Made by a program: the position numbers and the translations under genes. 64,000 bases of DNA from Trichoplax adhaerens (lineage: Eukaryota > Placozoa > Uniplacotomia > Trichoplacea > Trichoplacidae). Below are positions 30,854 through 45,400 of this stretch, piece after piece (the first letter of the stretch is position 1; every line of letters begins with the position of its first letter). The notes below the pieces were generated by a model. It saw only the letters and a program-made list of their open reading frames with translations, was not told the origin of the DNA and did no database searches. The stretch lies in assembly GCF_000150275.1 (NCBI RefSeq), contig NW_002060949.1, positions 2,477,836 to 2,541,835 of the forward strand. Reading direction: 5' to 3'.

Positions 30854-32762
30854 GAGCACTCTGGACTTGTAACTTGATCACCTGTACCTCGGAGGCTCGG
30901 ACATCCATATCGATAGTTTACGCCAGCTAATGTGAATTCCTCAAATTTCTTTATAGTTGTCAATAAAACATTTTCTTTATTTCAACAAAACTATTTATTA
31001 TGGAACTTGTGTGAAATCAGTTAACCAGTTAATGAAAATTAGCCAGAATCACAATGGACACTTATTTAATTTATAGAAGATTTTAATGCATGAAAGCGGA
31101 TAAAAGTCATCAATTCATAGATTTTGAAGTAGTTCTAGAAATTTAGACTCTAATTAACATCGTCAGCGGCTATATCAAGTCAGCTCATAGTATGCAGCCT
31201 ATGTATTCAGTAATAAACAGTACTGTAGTTACTTTTTAGATATTCATAAACTCCCAGAATAAATATTCGTAGTATTACCGTACAATATTGTCAATGGCAG
31301 TATCAAGGACTACACTAATGTTGAACATACAACCTTTATGCATTGATGTTAAACTTTGTTCCTCAAGACTTTGAAACTATCGAATACGGTGAAGTAGAAT
31401 TTGATTTATTTATTATCATCGCAGCCCGAAATGATGTAAATTTTATAGTCAATACAGTAGTAAGAAAATGAGATTGCGTTGGTAAAAACACGAAGATCAT
31501 TGAGACACCGATGCACCAATATCAAATACCAATTTTCCATAAAAACCACCGCTGTCTTAAGCATTCTTTAAGTACAATCGTCGGTTATTCTGCCTTAAAG
31601 TTAAAAGAGGTAAAATGCAACCCTGCATGATAGAGGACTTTTTAGAATCATCTCATCGTCTATCGCCGAGATTCGGGCGCGCGGACAGGCAGACACTCAA
31701 TACTGCCTTCCGTCAAACCCTAGCTAGTACGATGGGCTCTATTATGATTATACTGGACAGTGTAAGGTATACTGTATAATTAGTTATGTAATAATAATAA
31801 TAACAATTATACAGTAAATTATTATACGCTCAATCCGAGCGGAAGAAGAAATCTACAATCTAAATAGTTCAATCAGTCCATGTTCAAGGCTAAAAATTGT
31901 GTCTATATTTTAGTGTTCTAACTTGTCATTAGTTACTGATTACCATTACATAAGCGTATGTACAGTATAATATAATAGAGAAAAGTAAGATGTCACTAAA
32001 GAGTTCCGATGAATGCTAATTATGCAGATATCATAAAGCAAAGAAGATAATTCATGATCATTATCTATGGACAGATCAGAATTATGCGATAGAGGTATTG
32101 TACGCGTATATAGTAGAGATTAACAATATAGTCGTCATTGGATGAGTTAGTTTTAAAATTTCATGGCAATGATGTTTTGCGTCTACATAGGGTGTAAACT
32201 GTGTAGTGAATTAATTTCGTGCATCCGACCTTGCATCCGTAAATCAATCTTATGCCATTTGCTATCATCAGCACAATATTATGGGTAGTGTTGTGTAAAA
32301 TGTAAATGCTGTTCACTTACTATTTTATAACACTCTATCTTGTTTACAAAATTCAATCTGGACCTATTCACTATATAATTGAATCGATCTCGATTCTCTT
32401 CTACTGTAAGGTATTACTAGTTTGCGGTAAACTACTGTACCTTGCATAATAGCACTAACAGTACGAGTAATGGCTTGCCAGAATGGACATAGTAAAATCT
32501 GTACCACTAGAAATTAACCTCTGTTCTTGAAACGTACTTGATTTTCGCTAAATTAATACTATACTATTATTATTACGGTAGAAAGCGTAATCAATAAATA
32601 GATTTGATAATTCAACTACCAAAGTAAGTAATCAGCAAGGTCATTGACGATCAAATGAGAAGGAAATTATTAATATCAGTGTATGAAAGCAAGTTAAGTA
32701 AAGCTTTCTCTACCATGTATCTTTATAACCGACAGATAGTCTATTAACGCCTGCGGTTAATA
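30854..32762. other. Intergenic, no gene seen
   Basis: AT-rich. A locally GC-richer patch at about 31655-31745 stands out in base composition but has no open frame with recognisable motifs and no tRNA-like fold that I could make out. Confidence 0.55.
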
Positions 32763-35700
32763 ATGCCAGCGTTGGCTTTATTCACTCTCCGGGCTGCTGC
32801 CACTGGATATACAAGTAAGTTTTTATAAAATAAAACACAAATAATTAACATTGGAATAATGGATCTTATTGTTATGATCGCTCAACCGTTAGCTTCCATC
32901 TTGACGTAATTTTAGTAATTTAAGATACTATTCTTCCTATGGGATATAAGAAATAACGATCTAGGTAATGCAGGCCAGAGAGTCATAAAAATGAACATTA
33001 TAAACAAGAATAAAAAAAAAGTATCGTAGAACAAGATACAGTAGTTGAATCATGTAGTAATCACTATATCATCTATGAATAAATAGAATAAATTGAAATA
33101 AGAGTGTAGCACAAGCATTTATACTCAAAACACGCTTATAATGCAATGGTGATGATTAAATATATCCGATGATACATGCAGTAGGTTATTTCATACAATT
33201 CGGTTTAACAGGGGTAAATCTAAGTTCCTGTGATTCGTATAATCATATTACCATAAAGAAAAAATTCTGCAGGTATTGATGAGACGCTATAGCGCCATAA
33301 AATAGTACTAAAATTATCTGCGATTATCGTCAAAGTCCCTTAGGAGATTTATTATTCAGACCGTTACAATTTTCGCGGGTTTGATTAACATGACTTCAAG
33401 AAAACATTAAGATAGCACAGGCAATACTGTAAGCTACATTGCTTAAGTGTTGTATCATCATTGCTGAGTTTAAAGATTGCGGACGAGCTGGTGTAAAATT
33501 GCATGATTAAAATCTGTGATGAATGTAAACATATGTTAATAAGAATATACATACGTAAATCTAATTTAAATCTTATTGTGCTCGTATACAGCAGTGAGCC
33601 ACTTAAATCTCCGTTATTTTAAGTGAGGTATTATTATAAAGTCTATTAAAAGCAAAGCTGATCTTATACTGTGCAAAATCGATAACCCAATCGATCTTCC
33701 CAAGATATCCGTAGCAATTTCAACATTTTTTTACATCACTACTATCCTATACTTAAATAATATCGTGGACCCATGAACTAAATATTTTTATTAAGACTTT
33801 CCAATTGCAAGATTGACTACTTACTTCTTAATTATATTTATTAACAGAGGCACAACGAAAACAGTTTTATGGGCTTCACTCATCTCTGCAATAGGAGGTT
33901 TACTCTTTGGCTATGATATTGGTAAAATTTACTTTTCACCTAAATTTAATTTTAATGAAATTTATTACTCACTACACAATTATGCTAGTACGTGTATTTA
34001 GCAGCGAGAAGGTAATTCATAAATTTTTCAGTAAACAAGTGGATTGGCTAAATTAAAGTATAGCTTGAAAGCGTAAGATTCCTACCATTACTATTTAAAT
34101 TTATATGCTCCATATCACTTCATAATTAGGCGTTATTTCCGGAGCTATTTTGCAGCTACAGAAAGTTTTCAATCTTAACTGCATTGAACGCGAGAGAATT
34201 GTCGGAGTCATGCTAGCCGGTGCTGTTGGTGGTTCTATTGTCGGAGGTGCAGCAACTTTTATTCTGCAGTTAATGAAATTATGTAGCATCTTTTCCTGTT
34301 ATCTTATCGTAGTGACATAGACTATAAAACGTCCAAATTACTGCGATTAGCTCTCGCTGTAAGTGAATGATAAACTTGACAACTGCATCTCCCCATTGAT
34401 AATTTCTAATACGTATCTCGTTCCTTTCTGTAGCGAAAGATCATACGAGCACTAAAGCATTTGCAATCTAGTTATGGTGTCTCCTAGTCTTAGTATACAG
34501 TTTACGGCACATGATTTATCTATTTTGTTCCTAGATAAAGATTGATATGCGTACAGTATATTTGACACTAAATAATGGAATAGATTCATTTTACGATTTG
34601 GAAAGCGTCATCTTGCATGAATAGAATTTTCGTTTTTTCGTCGATTTTTTGACGACCCTGTTCGAAAAGCGTTACGTCGAATTGTATAATTCAATATGTG
34701 ACAGCTTTCTTGTGACAAGCATTATAATTTATGTAATTTTACTGTAAAATCTCTATACTTATTATTACTGTGTATTCAAGTTAGAAACGATATCCTTTTA
34801 CAATCTAGAATGTAACCTCTAATACTGTCTAAAATTCTTTTGCTGACATAGGTTATATGATCGATAAATTAGGACGCTGGACATCGATATTATTAAATTC
34901 AATTGTATTTATAATTGGTGCGTTGGTGATGAGTCTAGCCCATAATTATGCTACTCTGGTACGAAAAAAATTTAATTACTCCACCTCTTCTTTTTCCTCG
35001 CCTGTTAGGGTTCAACGCTTATTTGTAAAAACTGTTCTTTGCATATATAATGAATCACATTCATCATTATTATAACAGATTGTTGGCCGCATTCTCATCG
35101 GATTTGCTGTGGCTATCTCAGCCATGGCAGAATGTGTATACATAGCAGAAATTGCTCCTAGTGTAAGCACAATAATAATAGTACATTTTTCTTACAGTGG
35201 CTTCTATTATACATTTAAACTTGCTCCTTTGATTATATTATTAGAACCGACGTGGAAGCTTAATTACTCTCAATGAGTTATTCATTACTTTGGGATTACT
35301 TTTGGCGTATTTAATCAACTATATTTTCATTGATGTGGCCAATGGATGGTAAGAAAACTCAATATTTCTAAAACCATGCTTATAATTAATTATTAATTAA
35401 TTTTACTAACTAACGTACCGCATTTGTTCATGTGTTCATTACTGTAGCGATCATGTACTATGTTTTTTTCTAGTAACTATTAATTGCTGTACATATATTA
35501 ACTAAAGCATACCGGCAGTTTTATTATCTATAGTATATAACGGTAGCATAGGATAAATAATTCTCATCAATAGCGAAAGTCAAAAGCTTCATACAACTTG
35601 AACTACAGTATGTATAGGTTTTGTTAAGGGTATAATTATAAATAATGCTAGAATTATCTTGAAGAGGTAGTTTGTTTTTGAGCTTTAAATTAACAATTTT

Positions 35701-37824
35701 ATTCTCTATTTCGATATCTTCTTGGCATTTAAGCCATCTAACCTTACAACAACTATGAATTACAAACTTTTAGGCGATTTATGTTTGGTTTATCCGCACT
35801 ACCGGCTGTCTTTTTGGCTGTTTCCACATATTTTTTGCCAAACAGCCCACGCTGGCTTTTGACCCGTGGAAGAGAAAGAGATGTAAGTTATTATGTTTTC
35901 AAGTAGCATACTAGGCATATATGTTCAAAAACTATAATTAACAAAAATTCATGCCTCTAACAGGCTCTTACGACACTACAAAAAATTAGAGAAACAAATG
36001 ATGTTACAACAGAATTTCAACTAATAAAGGAAAGTCTGTCCGCGGAAAATGCAAGTATTGCTACTACAAGATCAAAAAAATCTTTCCGAAATAGTGCTTA
36101 TCTGGCAGTTTGTGCTGACATGATGTTGTTTATTATTATCAATGCAGTCTTACACCTTTCGAAGTTTGTTTAGCTCTCAAGGCAAACTACGTAAACGACT
36201 TGGGATTGTGGTATTACTGGCATTATTTCAGCAGGTATAGCTATATTTTCTTATATTACGATGTGTCACCAGCAATTTTAATGCATATTTTTCGATAATT
36301 GTCCTCACGAGAATTAAAATTTTCGTGTGATCCGTGATGAGCATACTTTAAGGCCTTACTACATAAACTTCACAGCTTACAGGCCAACCAAATATATTAT
36401 ACTACGCTCCCACAATCTTTAAATCTATTGGATTCTCGAATGGTTCTGATGCTACACTTGCCACCGTTGGCTTAGGGATGATCAAGGTAATAATCCATCT
36501 CTTATTTATCAGTTAAAGATTTTACCTTTAGGGATATGACAAACTGTAGCATACTCACATTTTGGGCTTTATTACTAGACGATTTTCACATTTATCGTAC
36601 TGCTTGGAATAGACAAAATAGGTAAGATTTACTCCTAGACTAAGTTAAGGAAGGTACGGTATCTCTGGTCTGCCTTTAATTATCTTACTATTTTATCTAA
36701 GGACGTAGAACCGCCTTAATTGTTGGTTCTTCTGCTATTGCTATAAGCTTAATTGTATTGGGAATTGTATCGAGTTCTTATCCCAACATTCAGAAGCCAT
36801 GTTCTCTTAATGCATCCAGCAATTATTTCATACTACAAGGTTGCAAGTTATATATTAAGCTTTGACAATTGTTAGCAATAACACTTTATCTAAGTAATAT
36901 TTAAATCATATCAGGTAATGGATCGACTTCAGATGGTAATGCGACCTTGGTGGTTAAAATTATGTCGTTTACATCCTTATTAGCTTTTGTAGCTGCGTAT
37001 GCTTTTGGATTCGGACCAGGCAACTATCTCATTACCTTTAATTGTTATCATAGTTTGAGTCATACCACTTAATATATACCTTTATGCTATTTCGTAATTT
37101 ACTTTAGTGACTTGGATCTTGATTAGCGAGTTATTTCCTCCCGGGATTAAAGGACGCGCTTCTTCAGTCGCAAGTTTAACCAATTGGCTAACCAATTTTT
37201 TAATATCTTTCACTTTCTTGGATCTGTCAGGTAATGGTGCATACATAGTGATAGATCTTGCATAAATAAGTCTAAATTGCAACACAAATTATCCAACACG
37301 AATTAATTATTGGCCATAAGTTATTTACTAATCGTAATTTGCATAAAAATTTTTAAATTAATTATACCCGAAATCTCATCGTGTGAAATGTTGGCCTTAA
37401 ATTATCTACAAACGCTAATTTGTATAAACTTGCTTTCGCTTCACTAATTACCCTCCAAAATACTGATAGTAACAGATATTATATATTTAATACAGATTCC
37501 ATAGGACTTTCCGCTTTATTCTTCATATATGGCGGAATTAGCTTTATTTCTGTTGGCTTTATCGTTTCTCAAGTACCTGAAACCAAAAGAAAGACACTAG
37601 AGGAAATATCTACCGATATGACAGCTCCCCATACGATTTCATTTCCATGCTATTGGAGAAAAGGACATGCTGGTCGGCTTCCGCTAGGAAATGAAATTTT
37701 GCTTCAGCACTCTTCATCGTTTGAAAAATACGCTCATTATGAGCCACCTAGCGGTACTCTTGAACTACCCGAATCTCCAACATCTCCATCCCCTAACCCT
37801 ATCAATGACAGCCATTTCGCATAA
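32763..37824 (+). CDS. GLUT12/GLUT10-like facilitative sugar transporter, 15 exons
   Basis: Major facilitator superfamily sugar transporter, closest in my memory to SLC2A12 and SLC2A10. Exons 32763-32814, 33850-33921, 34130-34246, 34852-34958, 35079-35162, 35245-35348, 35774-35882, 35964-36107, 36148-36234, 36376-36486, 36579-36621, 36702-36839, 36915-37019, 37108-37230, 37496-37824 give about 574 residues. Signature motifs in order: [20 protein letters not shown] (TM1), [89 protein letters not shown] and [13 protein letters not shown]. An extracellular loop between TM9 and TM10 carries possible N-glycosylation sites (NAS, NGS, NAT). The intron at 37020-37107 has a GC donor. Intron 8 (36108-36147) is only 40 nt. 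AATAAA words start within 10 bases of the stop. Which sugar is carried cannot be told from the sequence. Confidence 0.94.
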
Positions 37825-40800
37825 AATAAAATAAATTATTTCTCTAGGAATTAAGGACAAAAAGGCTAATATGAAAGATTGGGTTAATTAGCATTATACT
37901 AAATTTATTGCATTTTTGTGATCGCTTCTACTAGGGCATTTTATAAGGCACATCAGGAAAAAAATACTTCCCTGTATATTTATTGCATATTTATTAATCC
38001 CTTGTGTATTATACACGTAAATACATATAGCATTCAAGGATTCATCGACAAGAAAAACACCTTTTGATGTAATTGCTCAAAATTCTATTCATTTATCGAA
38101 CTTGATGTTAAACATATTTATGAAGATGTATGTGCATAGTAGTTTATTCAATTAATGGGCGAACTATTTTGTGATCATATCGCTGAAATACGCGTGTAGC
38201 AGGAAACACTGTGATAAAATTAAAACAAATCGTCCTATGGACTAATATCGTATATACATCTACTTAAATAAATATTAGAGCTTATAATCGTTAGCTCTAC
38301 TATTTTGTTTGCTCCGCATTTTGATGTACCCAATACATATTACAGTCACTATAATGCTGTATGGTAAGACAGTCCTTTCACTCAGTGATATCGTACTCTA
38401 TTGCCAGCGGCAAGGTGGGGCAGTCTCTCCATTCTTCACTCTACAGAAAATGATAATATTATACTACAACATTGAAGCACTGGCTTGAATTGTTTATTCT
38501 CGTAATTTGTATTGAATTCAACAACACTTGTATTCTCTCTTATTTCTTGATCTGCTAATTAAATTAACGTAATGTACGTTAATCCAGCTAGAAGGTACCT
38601 TGGCATTAAAATATTGTCATCTCAAATTACTTTCATCTTTCAACATTTTATCCAAGATGATTTAAGGATACTTCCTCTCCTTCCCCTGGATAAAAAATAG
38701 ACTGGTTTGATCGGTCTACTTTTGTCAATTATGCACCCTAAAAAAATGTCAATGAAACTAAACGTCTATCATGGAAATAATATTAGATCAGCACAGTGAA
38801 GTAATCTTATAGCAGTAACACTTCTTTCATGCTAAAACACTATGCAAAATATCTTGTTGATGTTGCCTGGTCTAGGCGAGCAGCGATGAACTTTTCTAGC
38901 CAGAATAACCTTAAACTACAACATGCTAACATTCTACTGCATCTAAGGTAATACGCACGTAGTCCATACGTATTACGTTCAATAAACGTTTCAACACCTA
39001 TTGGCAACACAGTATTGTCGTCGACTGTATACAGTACAATAGATTGAGTGAAGTACAGTACAATGGATTGAGTGAACCAAATTGTTACTATTCACTTATT
39101 TTACCGTCAAATGGAACGAAGTAAAACAAAAGGAAGAGCGACTGACACCAACTAGATATTCACTCGTTGGGTCTTTTGTTAGATTGCAACATATTATCTA
39201 TAACTAATTCCTTTGTTATCAATCTTAATCAGTTGTACAGTCTTTCCGAAGAAGAATCATCAATCCATTACAGTATTACTGCAACTGGATGCTTTCTCCT
39301 TATTGCTAGTTCTTTAGTAAGCTAGTAATGTGCCTAGAATGTCTAAGAGGAATTTTTTCCACCGGTAGTAAAAGGTAAGACTATCATAACTGAGTGAATG
39401 CATTTAATTGATCTTAACTTCAATTTTTTGCAAGGATTTTCTTTTCATTTCATTTGGTTTGTTACTTGAACAACGTAGTTTACAGTACAGCAATGGATAG
39501 CCGCCAACTGTTTATATTATAGTTTATAGTTTACCGTATACAAATAACTTTACAAAACTGATCCACATTGGAGAGTGGAAACTATTGCAAAAAAAAAACG
39601 TTCACTGCATCCATGTTGATATTTCTGTACATCCGCGGATTCAACAAGTGGCTGCAGTTGTCAACAATGAAATGAACAACATTTTACAATATTTTAAGCA
39701 GAATGCTTACAACGTAAACTTGATTACAATTAACTTTCTACTGTGTATTGCAGGACTTCTTGCGCTTGATTTTACCTAATCAGCACTTACTTTATCGTTT
39801 GATCGTTTTAATCGTACTGTAATTCAAGCTATTTGTTACTTAACAATTTGATACGATAATGAACCAATTAAGAACTTAGCAGACCAATTTTCTATGAGAA
39901 GGACAGTATTATTTCCATTATCATTAATAGGTCATACAGTAACAAGACTTTATGCCTTAAGTTTAGCAAACGCAATGTCTTCTAAGTTACAGTACTAGTA
40001 TACGAATATACAGTATAGTAACTAAAAGGTCGAATACATATATGCATTTCAATCGTACAGTCTTAAACTACATATCGTCTACTCTAAATTGCATCATAAA
40101 TAACAAACAGTTATAGTCAACCAGGGGTAGCGAAGACTTAAATAATCCTTAATACTGTACGTGTAAATCAGTTTGGCACAGCTTTAAACTGGCATTGAAA
40201 ATAGACAAACGTGCTCTTACGATAACAGTTATTAATTTAAAAGTTTCATAACAACGGCTCATAAATAAATCGATTAGATGAATCCAGATAGATGATTTGT
40301 ATATTTTAAATTTTAAGGTATATAGAATCTGTTTTGAGATGCCCTACTATATTCTACGTGTATCGCTCTGGTGACTGAGTATATCAGCCAATAAAAATGT
40401 TAGATAGGAACATCATCCTCAACAGTTAATGAATTGTATAATTTGTTCATAGATTATAAATTTACTATACTTAGTGTACAGTACTGTACCATTTCAAAGA
40501 CCAGGCTGACTGTTGTTTCAATTCCCAATAGAATATTTAATGGCAAACATTGATAATTGATATATGCTGCAACACTTTTGGCGTATAATACAATGTAAAA
40601 TGTACTGCGCAATCGGTACAGTAAGAATAAAGTATCATGTACATGTCTATTAGAATAGACTATAAATGGCACGCATTTATATAGTGCACCTAAATTGAAA
40701 GAACAGTCGTAGATTAAGACTCTAATGCCAACTGCTCCTAATCAGACGTGTCTGACAGGTTGGGTGTTTAATATACTGTGTCGAAAATATAATCAACTCA

Positions 40801-41121
40801 TACTGTATCAATATACATTACTGACACGCACAGTATACGGTTATTGCTTTACTCTTTATATTTATTTGTCTTATTTTATATCGTCCCAGAATCATAGCAG
40901 CGTCAAATTTTTGTTTTTATGAAAATTTATTACCTGTCGAACAGTTACTACTCATGATGATGATTATTTTTACCGTATCGTATAACACGTACGAATTATA
41001 TAATTTATAATTGACGTAATCTATGGAGTGGATAGTCCATTTCGTCACGTTATATATATATGTTGCCCAATTTCTTACATTGCCCGTAACCTATGTTGTT
41101 GTCACGCTCGCGAATCGCATA
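37825..41121. other. Intergenic, no gene seen
   Basis: Long AT-rich stretch downstream of the sugar transporter. Open frames at 39585-39779 and 40725-40922 show no family motifs and have no splice partners that I could join. Confidence 0.55.
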
Positions 41122-41294
41122 TAATTAATGTAAGAAAATTTACTTTTTGCGCTGTACTGTATAGTGTATGCTTTGGTGAGAGAAAGTACTAAAATTGGTG
41201 GTATAATAATTATAATTAATCTAAGATAGTTTACTCTTTGTACTGTACTGTATAGTGTATGCTTTGGCGTAGAGAAAGTACTAGAATTGGTGGT
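41122..41294. repeat. Direct duplication of about 81 bp
   Basis: Copy 1 at 41122-41202 and copy 2 at 41213-41294 both run from TAATTAAT to ATTGGTGGT, sharing the core TGTACTGTATAGTGTATGCT. They differ by scattered substitutions and a one-base indel. No coding content. Confidence 0.9.
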
Positions 41295-41970
41295 TTCTTC
41301 CCACAGTTCTGTATTATGCTACCAACTCCGATGCCCCTAAGCGAACAGTACACTGTACATGAATAACTCATGACAGTCTAGTGCAAAACGCAAACTTGAA
41401 ATTGTACATGGAAATACGCCCAGTAAAGTCAATACGTACAGTGTATGCAGTACAGTATCTGATTAAACTTAGTCTAGGACGTAAAATGATCCTTCTTCAG
41501 AATAGTGCTATGTGTCAAATAGGCACATACGCATACCGATAAATATAGCTTACAATACGTAATACAATATAACACGTATATGTTATGGCAACGTATAGCT
41601 AGTTGTTGGAAACCGGCTGATATTGTATAATATTCTACTTGGTCTTGAATTTACTTGTATTTTGTACAATAAAATCCTGCAAATTTCCAATTTTTCCTAA
41701 AATCCATGTGAAAATTAAATTTCCTTAGCGACGGAATCCTTTTCAGCCCTGCTCCTATGTAGTTTCTCCGTCTCCAAAGTGATATACTATACAATGTACA
41801 GTATGGTACTGTTACAGTGCAGTATTGTATTGTAATTAGTATACTAATAAGTTCCAAGTTCAAAGGTTGTATCGTCACATTAGGAACAAGGTATAGTAGA
41901 GTAAAAGGAAATAATAACAAATCTAACTTTAAAAGTTAATAACCGCGTGTACTGTATCGGTATATAACAG

Positions 41971-41990
41971 GTATATATATATATATATAG
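41971..41990. repeat. AT dinucleotide microsatellite
   Basis: Alternating A/T run in the spacer upstream of the RIM gene. Confidence 0.75.
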
Positions 41991-42430
41991 TATCGGTACA
42001 ACTAGAAAGCCAGTTAACTATGTAAATATATACAGTACAGAGAAAACACTGTCATAATCGATTCCCAGTGAATTACCGACGTTGTCACTCCATTACCATA
42101 TATTTATTTGCAAGGATAGTGAGAAAGACTGCATTGGATTGAGACGAGTTTAAAAAGCGCAGAGACGGCCATATAGCGCTGCTACTACGGATAATCATTT
42201 AACAAATATTAGAAAACTTAGACCTTGTAATAATCATAGGATGCAGATGTATTGGTATTGTACAATGAACAGAAATTAGCATCAAGTTTAGAACTTCAAA
42301 TGAAATTGCTATTTTTCACGTTTTTTTACTGAAGGAAATAGATTTCAACTTGAATGTAATTCAATTTAATATAATTTAATTTAAACTTTACAGAGTACCA
42401 TCGCAACAAAAATCTGACCAGTGTTGTGGG

Positions 42431-45400
42431 ATGATGGTTTCTTCGCTTGCTAAACTGTTTAAAAAGGTATGAAATGCTTAAATATCTTATTAAGATATAT
42501 CAATATATATAGGGAAGATATTTCATTCCAATCTACAGTTTTTAAAATCGAGGGGTTTTTTTCTTTGCTCCAATACAGTAACAGTCTACCGTAACCATAC
42601 TATCATACGTACATAAAAGCGTACTTTTTACGCATCACTTCCGTTATCACTGTAGTTTCGAGTTTCGTCTTTCAGGTTATGTTGAAATTAAATAAATTGT
42701 ATAGTAAAAATATGTGCTATTGTAGTATTAAAGTAGCTTAAGTATCATCGTAATAATATTTATAAACGCCTCGCAACTACGACATGATCGAACAGAGTGA
42801 TTAATGTTAAATTGATTTTGATCAGTACGACGACATCCTACTCTGTACGTGTAAGCATGCCACGGCTGGACGGTAAATGGACACTTGTTGCTTTCAATGA
42901 TGATTTTGACTTACAACAAATTAGTTCTAGTTAACCAAGATCGTCATTCGTACCCTTCGTTATCAATTAAAGTGGTTATTTTAGCTTTTAATTTTGTATC
43001 AGTATGCAGTAATAAAATAAGAAGAAGCACTGCAATTGATTTTTTTTGCTGATTATTTGAAATGATAAGTCTTCACGTTTATTAAGCACTAGACTTACAG
43101 TAGTTACTAATGGAATTAATATTGCATCAATTAATATTGCATCTACAGTAATCATGCAGTATTCTTTTTCTCTTGATTTAATGAACCTACATCATTACTG
43201 CGTTGTATCATTTTTGTTCGGATAAAGTATCATCACACATCAGAAATATCGATTTTTACGTTTTGTTTAGTCTCACGTATATTCAAAATCTTAGCTATCT
43301 CACTCTATGTGCGACATGTAGGTGTACAGCATACGATAAATTTAGATATACTAATACAGTACATAGATGACGATAGAACTTTCCTCGAACGATCATATTC
43401 AGGTTAAATCAAATAAACGCAATTTTAAACTGTTTGGTTCGCGTAACTCGGAACAGTATGCGCTCGTAAATACTGTGGTAAGACTTCAAAAAGTGTGAAA
43501 TAATCACTTGAAAACTTGAAGTATTAATAAGACCGCGTTCGCATTGTGAATTGGCATCATTCAACTACACACTATCGCAGTAGCAATTCGTTTCAAACTA
43601 CAGTACAGTGCACCATTTACGATAACTGGCTAACTAATAGAGCCTGTAGTATTTGGTATTGTTAAATGAACATGTTTTGGTAGCTATGCATGCTACTGTA
43701 TGTTTTAATGATTGATAACTGTTTACAGTTTACTTCAAACACTCGGTAAACAGTTACACCCATCACGGTAATATTTTTTAGAATTTTTTTGTTACTGACT
43801 ATACAGGTTCCGTAGCGGTATGCTGTTTGTTTGCCCAGACACAGATATGTTGTACTGAGCTTATATAAAGTTTACTGTATTGCACCTTTATCTTCATTAA
43901 ATTATCCAATTAAATCAAATCAATTCTGGGCAGTCCGAACTTCAAATTAGAACATCATTAACTTGGATTAATTCACTTACGTAACTGTATAGACGTATGT
44001 ACTTTTATACTAATACTATTTACTGTACTGGACATCTACGCATATTATTAAATACGATATTTTTAAATATAAACTTTTTTCTTTTTATATGTAAAGCGCA
44101 CAGCACCGTACGAGACTACGAGTCCAGTATATTGATTCATTGATTTTATAAAGCTTGAACACTGTTTAAGTACTTTTGAGATTCAGATTAAATTTAAGTA
44201 AGATACCATTATTTTTTATTTGTATTAAAGCAACCAGCTATTCAGCTAAATCATTTCTTTCCAAATTATACAGTCACTCAACCGTGAAATCTGATAGGAT
44301 TGCATAAGTTTTTCGTCATTACCTTTTATACTCTAATTACAGTGCTTATCTTGAGAGCTTAACTTGGAATTTTTAAACAGCAGTCATCTTATTTTCGATC
44401 CATACGACTTACATATCTGCTGATTGATAAACTGCTAAATGCAGTACTAACAGTGGTATTATTTTGCACTTGTTACGAACAAAAAATGTGATACTCGATA
44501 GTAGTTCATTGTTAATTCATAAATTTTGTAAAGGTCGTTAAGGACAACCACTGTATGAAATTATTAAGTACGACTTATCCAACAAATAATATATAACTTT
44601 TAGAAGGCTCGACCGATTATATCTAGAAGAAATACTGAGCAAGAAAATGTGCTTGAAAAAGAAATTCCGTACATAACGCCAGATTTATCACATTTAACTG
44701 TTCATGAACTAAAAATACTTAAGGAAGTATTAGAGAAGCAAAGTAAATTTGAAGCCGATACCGACGAATTTAAAAGGTTCTTACTTAGCACTACTGCAGA
44801 TTACTAATAAAATTATAGGCACCTGTAAGGAGTAACACGTATATGCATTGATTAATTATTATCATATATAAACTAAATGGAGAATTAGTTACTATGGTAT
44901 TGTGAATAATTAATTATTTTTAGGCAACTAAACGATAAAGTACGAGATTGGGATAAAAGACTAACTGCTCCTGGTAAAGATCGCAATCGCTGCCAAAATT
45001 GCTATACTACAAAGTTTGTAGATGGTCATGGTCGTATCTGCCATAACTGTAAATCAACAATCTGCGGGCGATGTGGCCTGTATACTCCATCGTCGCCTGA
45101 TCCTAAGGTAACTTATTGTAATCCATATGTGAAGATTAAACTTCAGTATCTAATGACTCGTTGTATAAGAAAATATATACCTTACCATATGCCTAATAGT
45201 CCTATAAGTTTGGTGATAAATAAGCATTGCTTAAAAAATCATTCTAATTGCAATACTAACTTTATATTGAAAATAGCAAAGTAAAACAGCATGGAGATGT
45301 AAAGTCTGTTGGTATAATATGGAATTCTATCACAAGACAGGATTTTGGTATCATGGTAGTCGCTCTGAACTAGTAGTTAATCGTAGGGAACTAATGGGTT

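Noticed and set aside
31655-31745. GC-richer patch considered as an ncRNA gene
   Set aside because: No structure or known RNA motif recognisable by eye; base composition alone is not enough.
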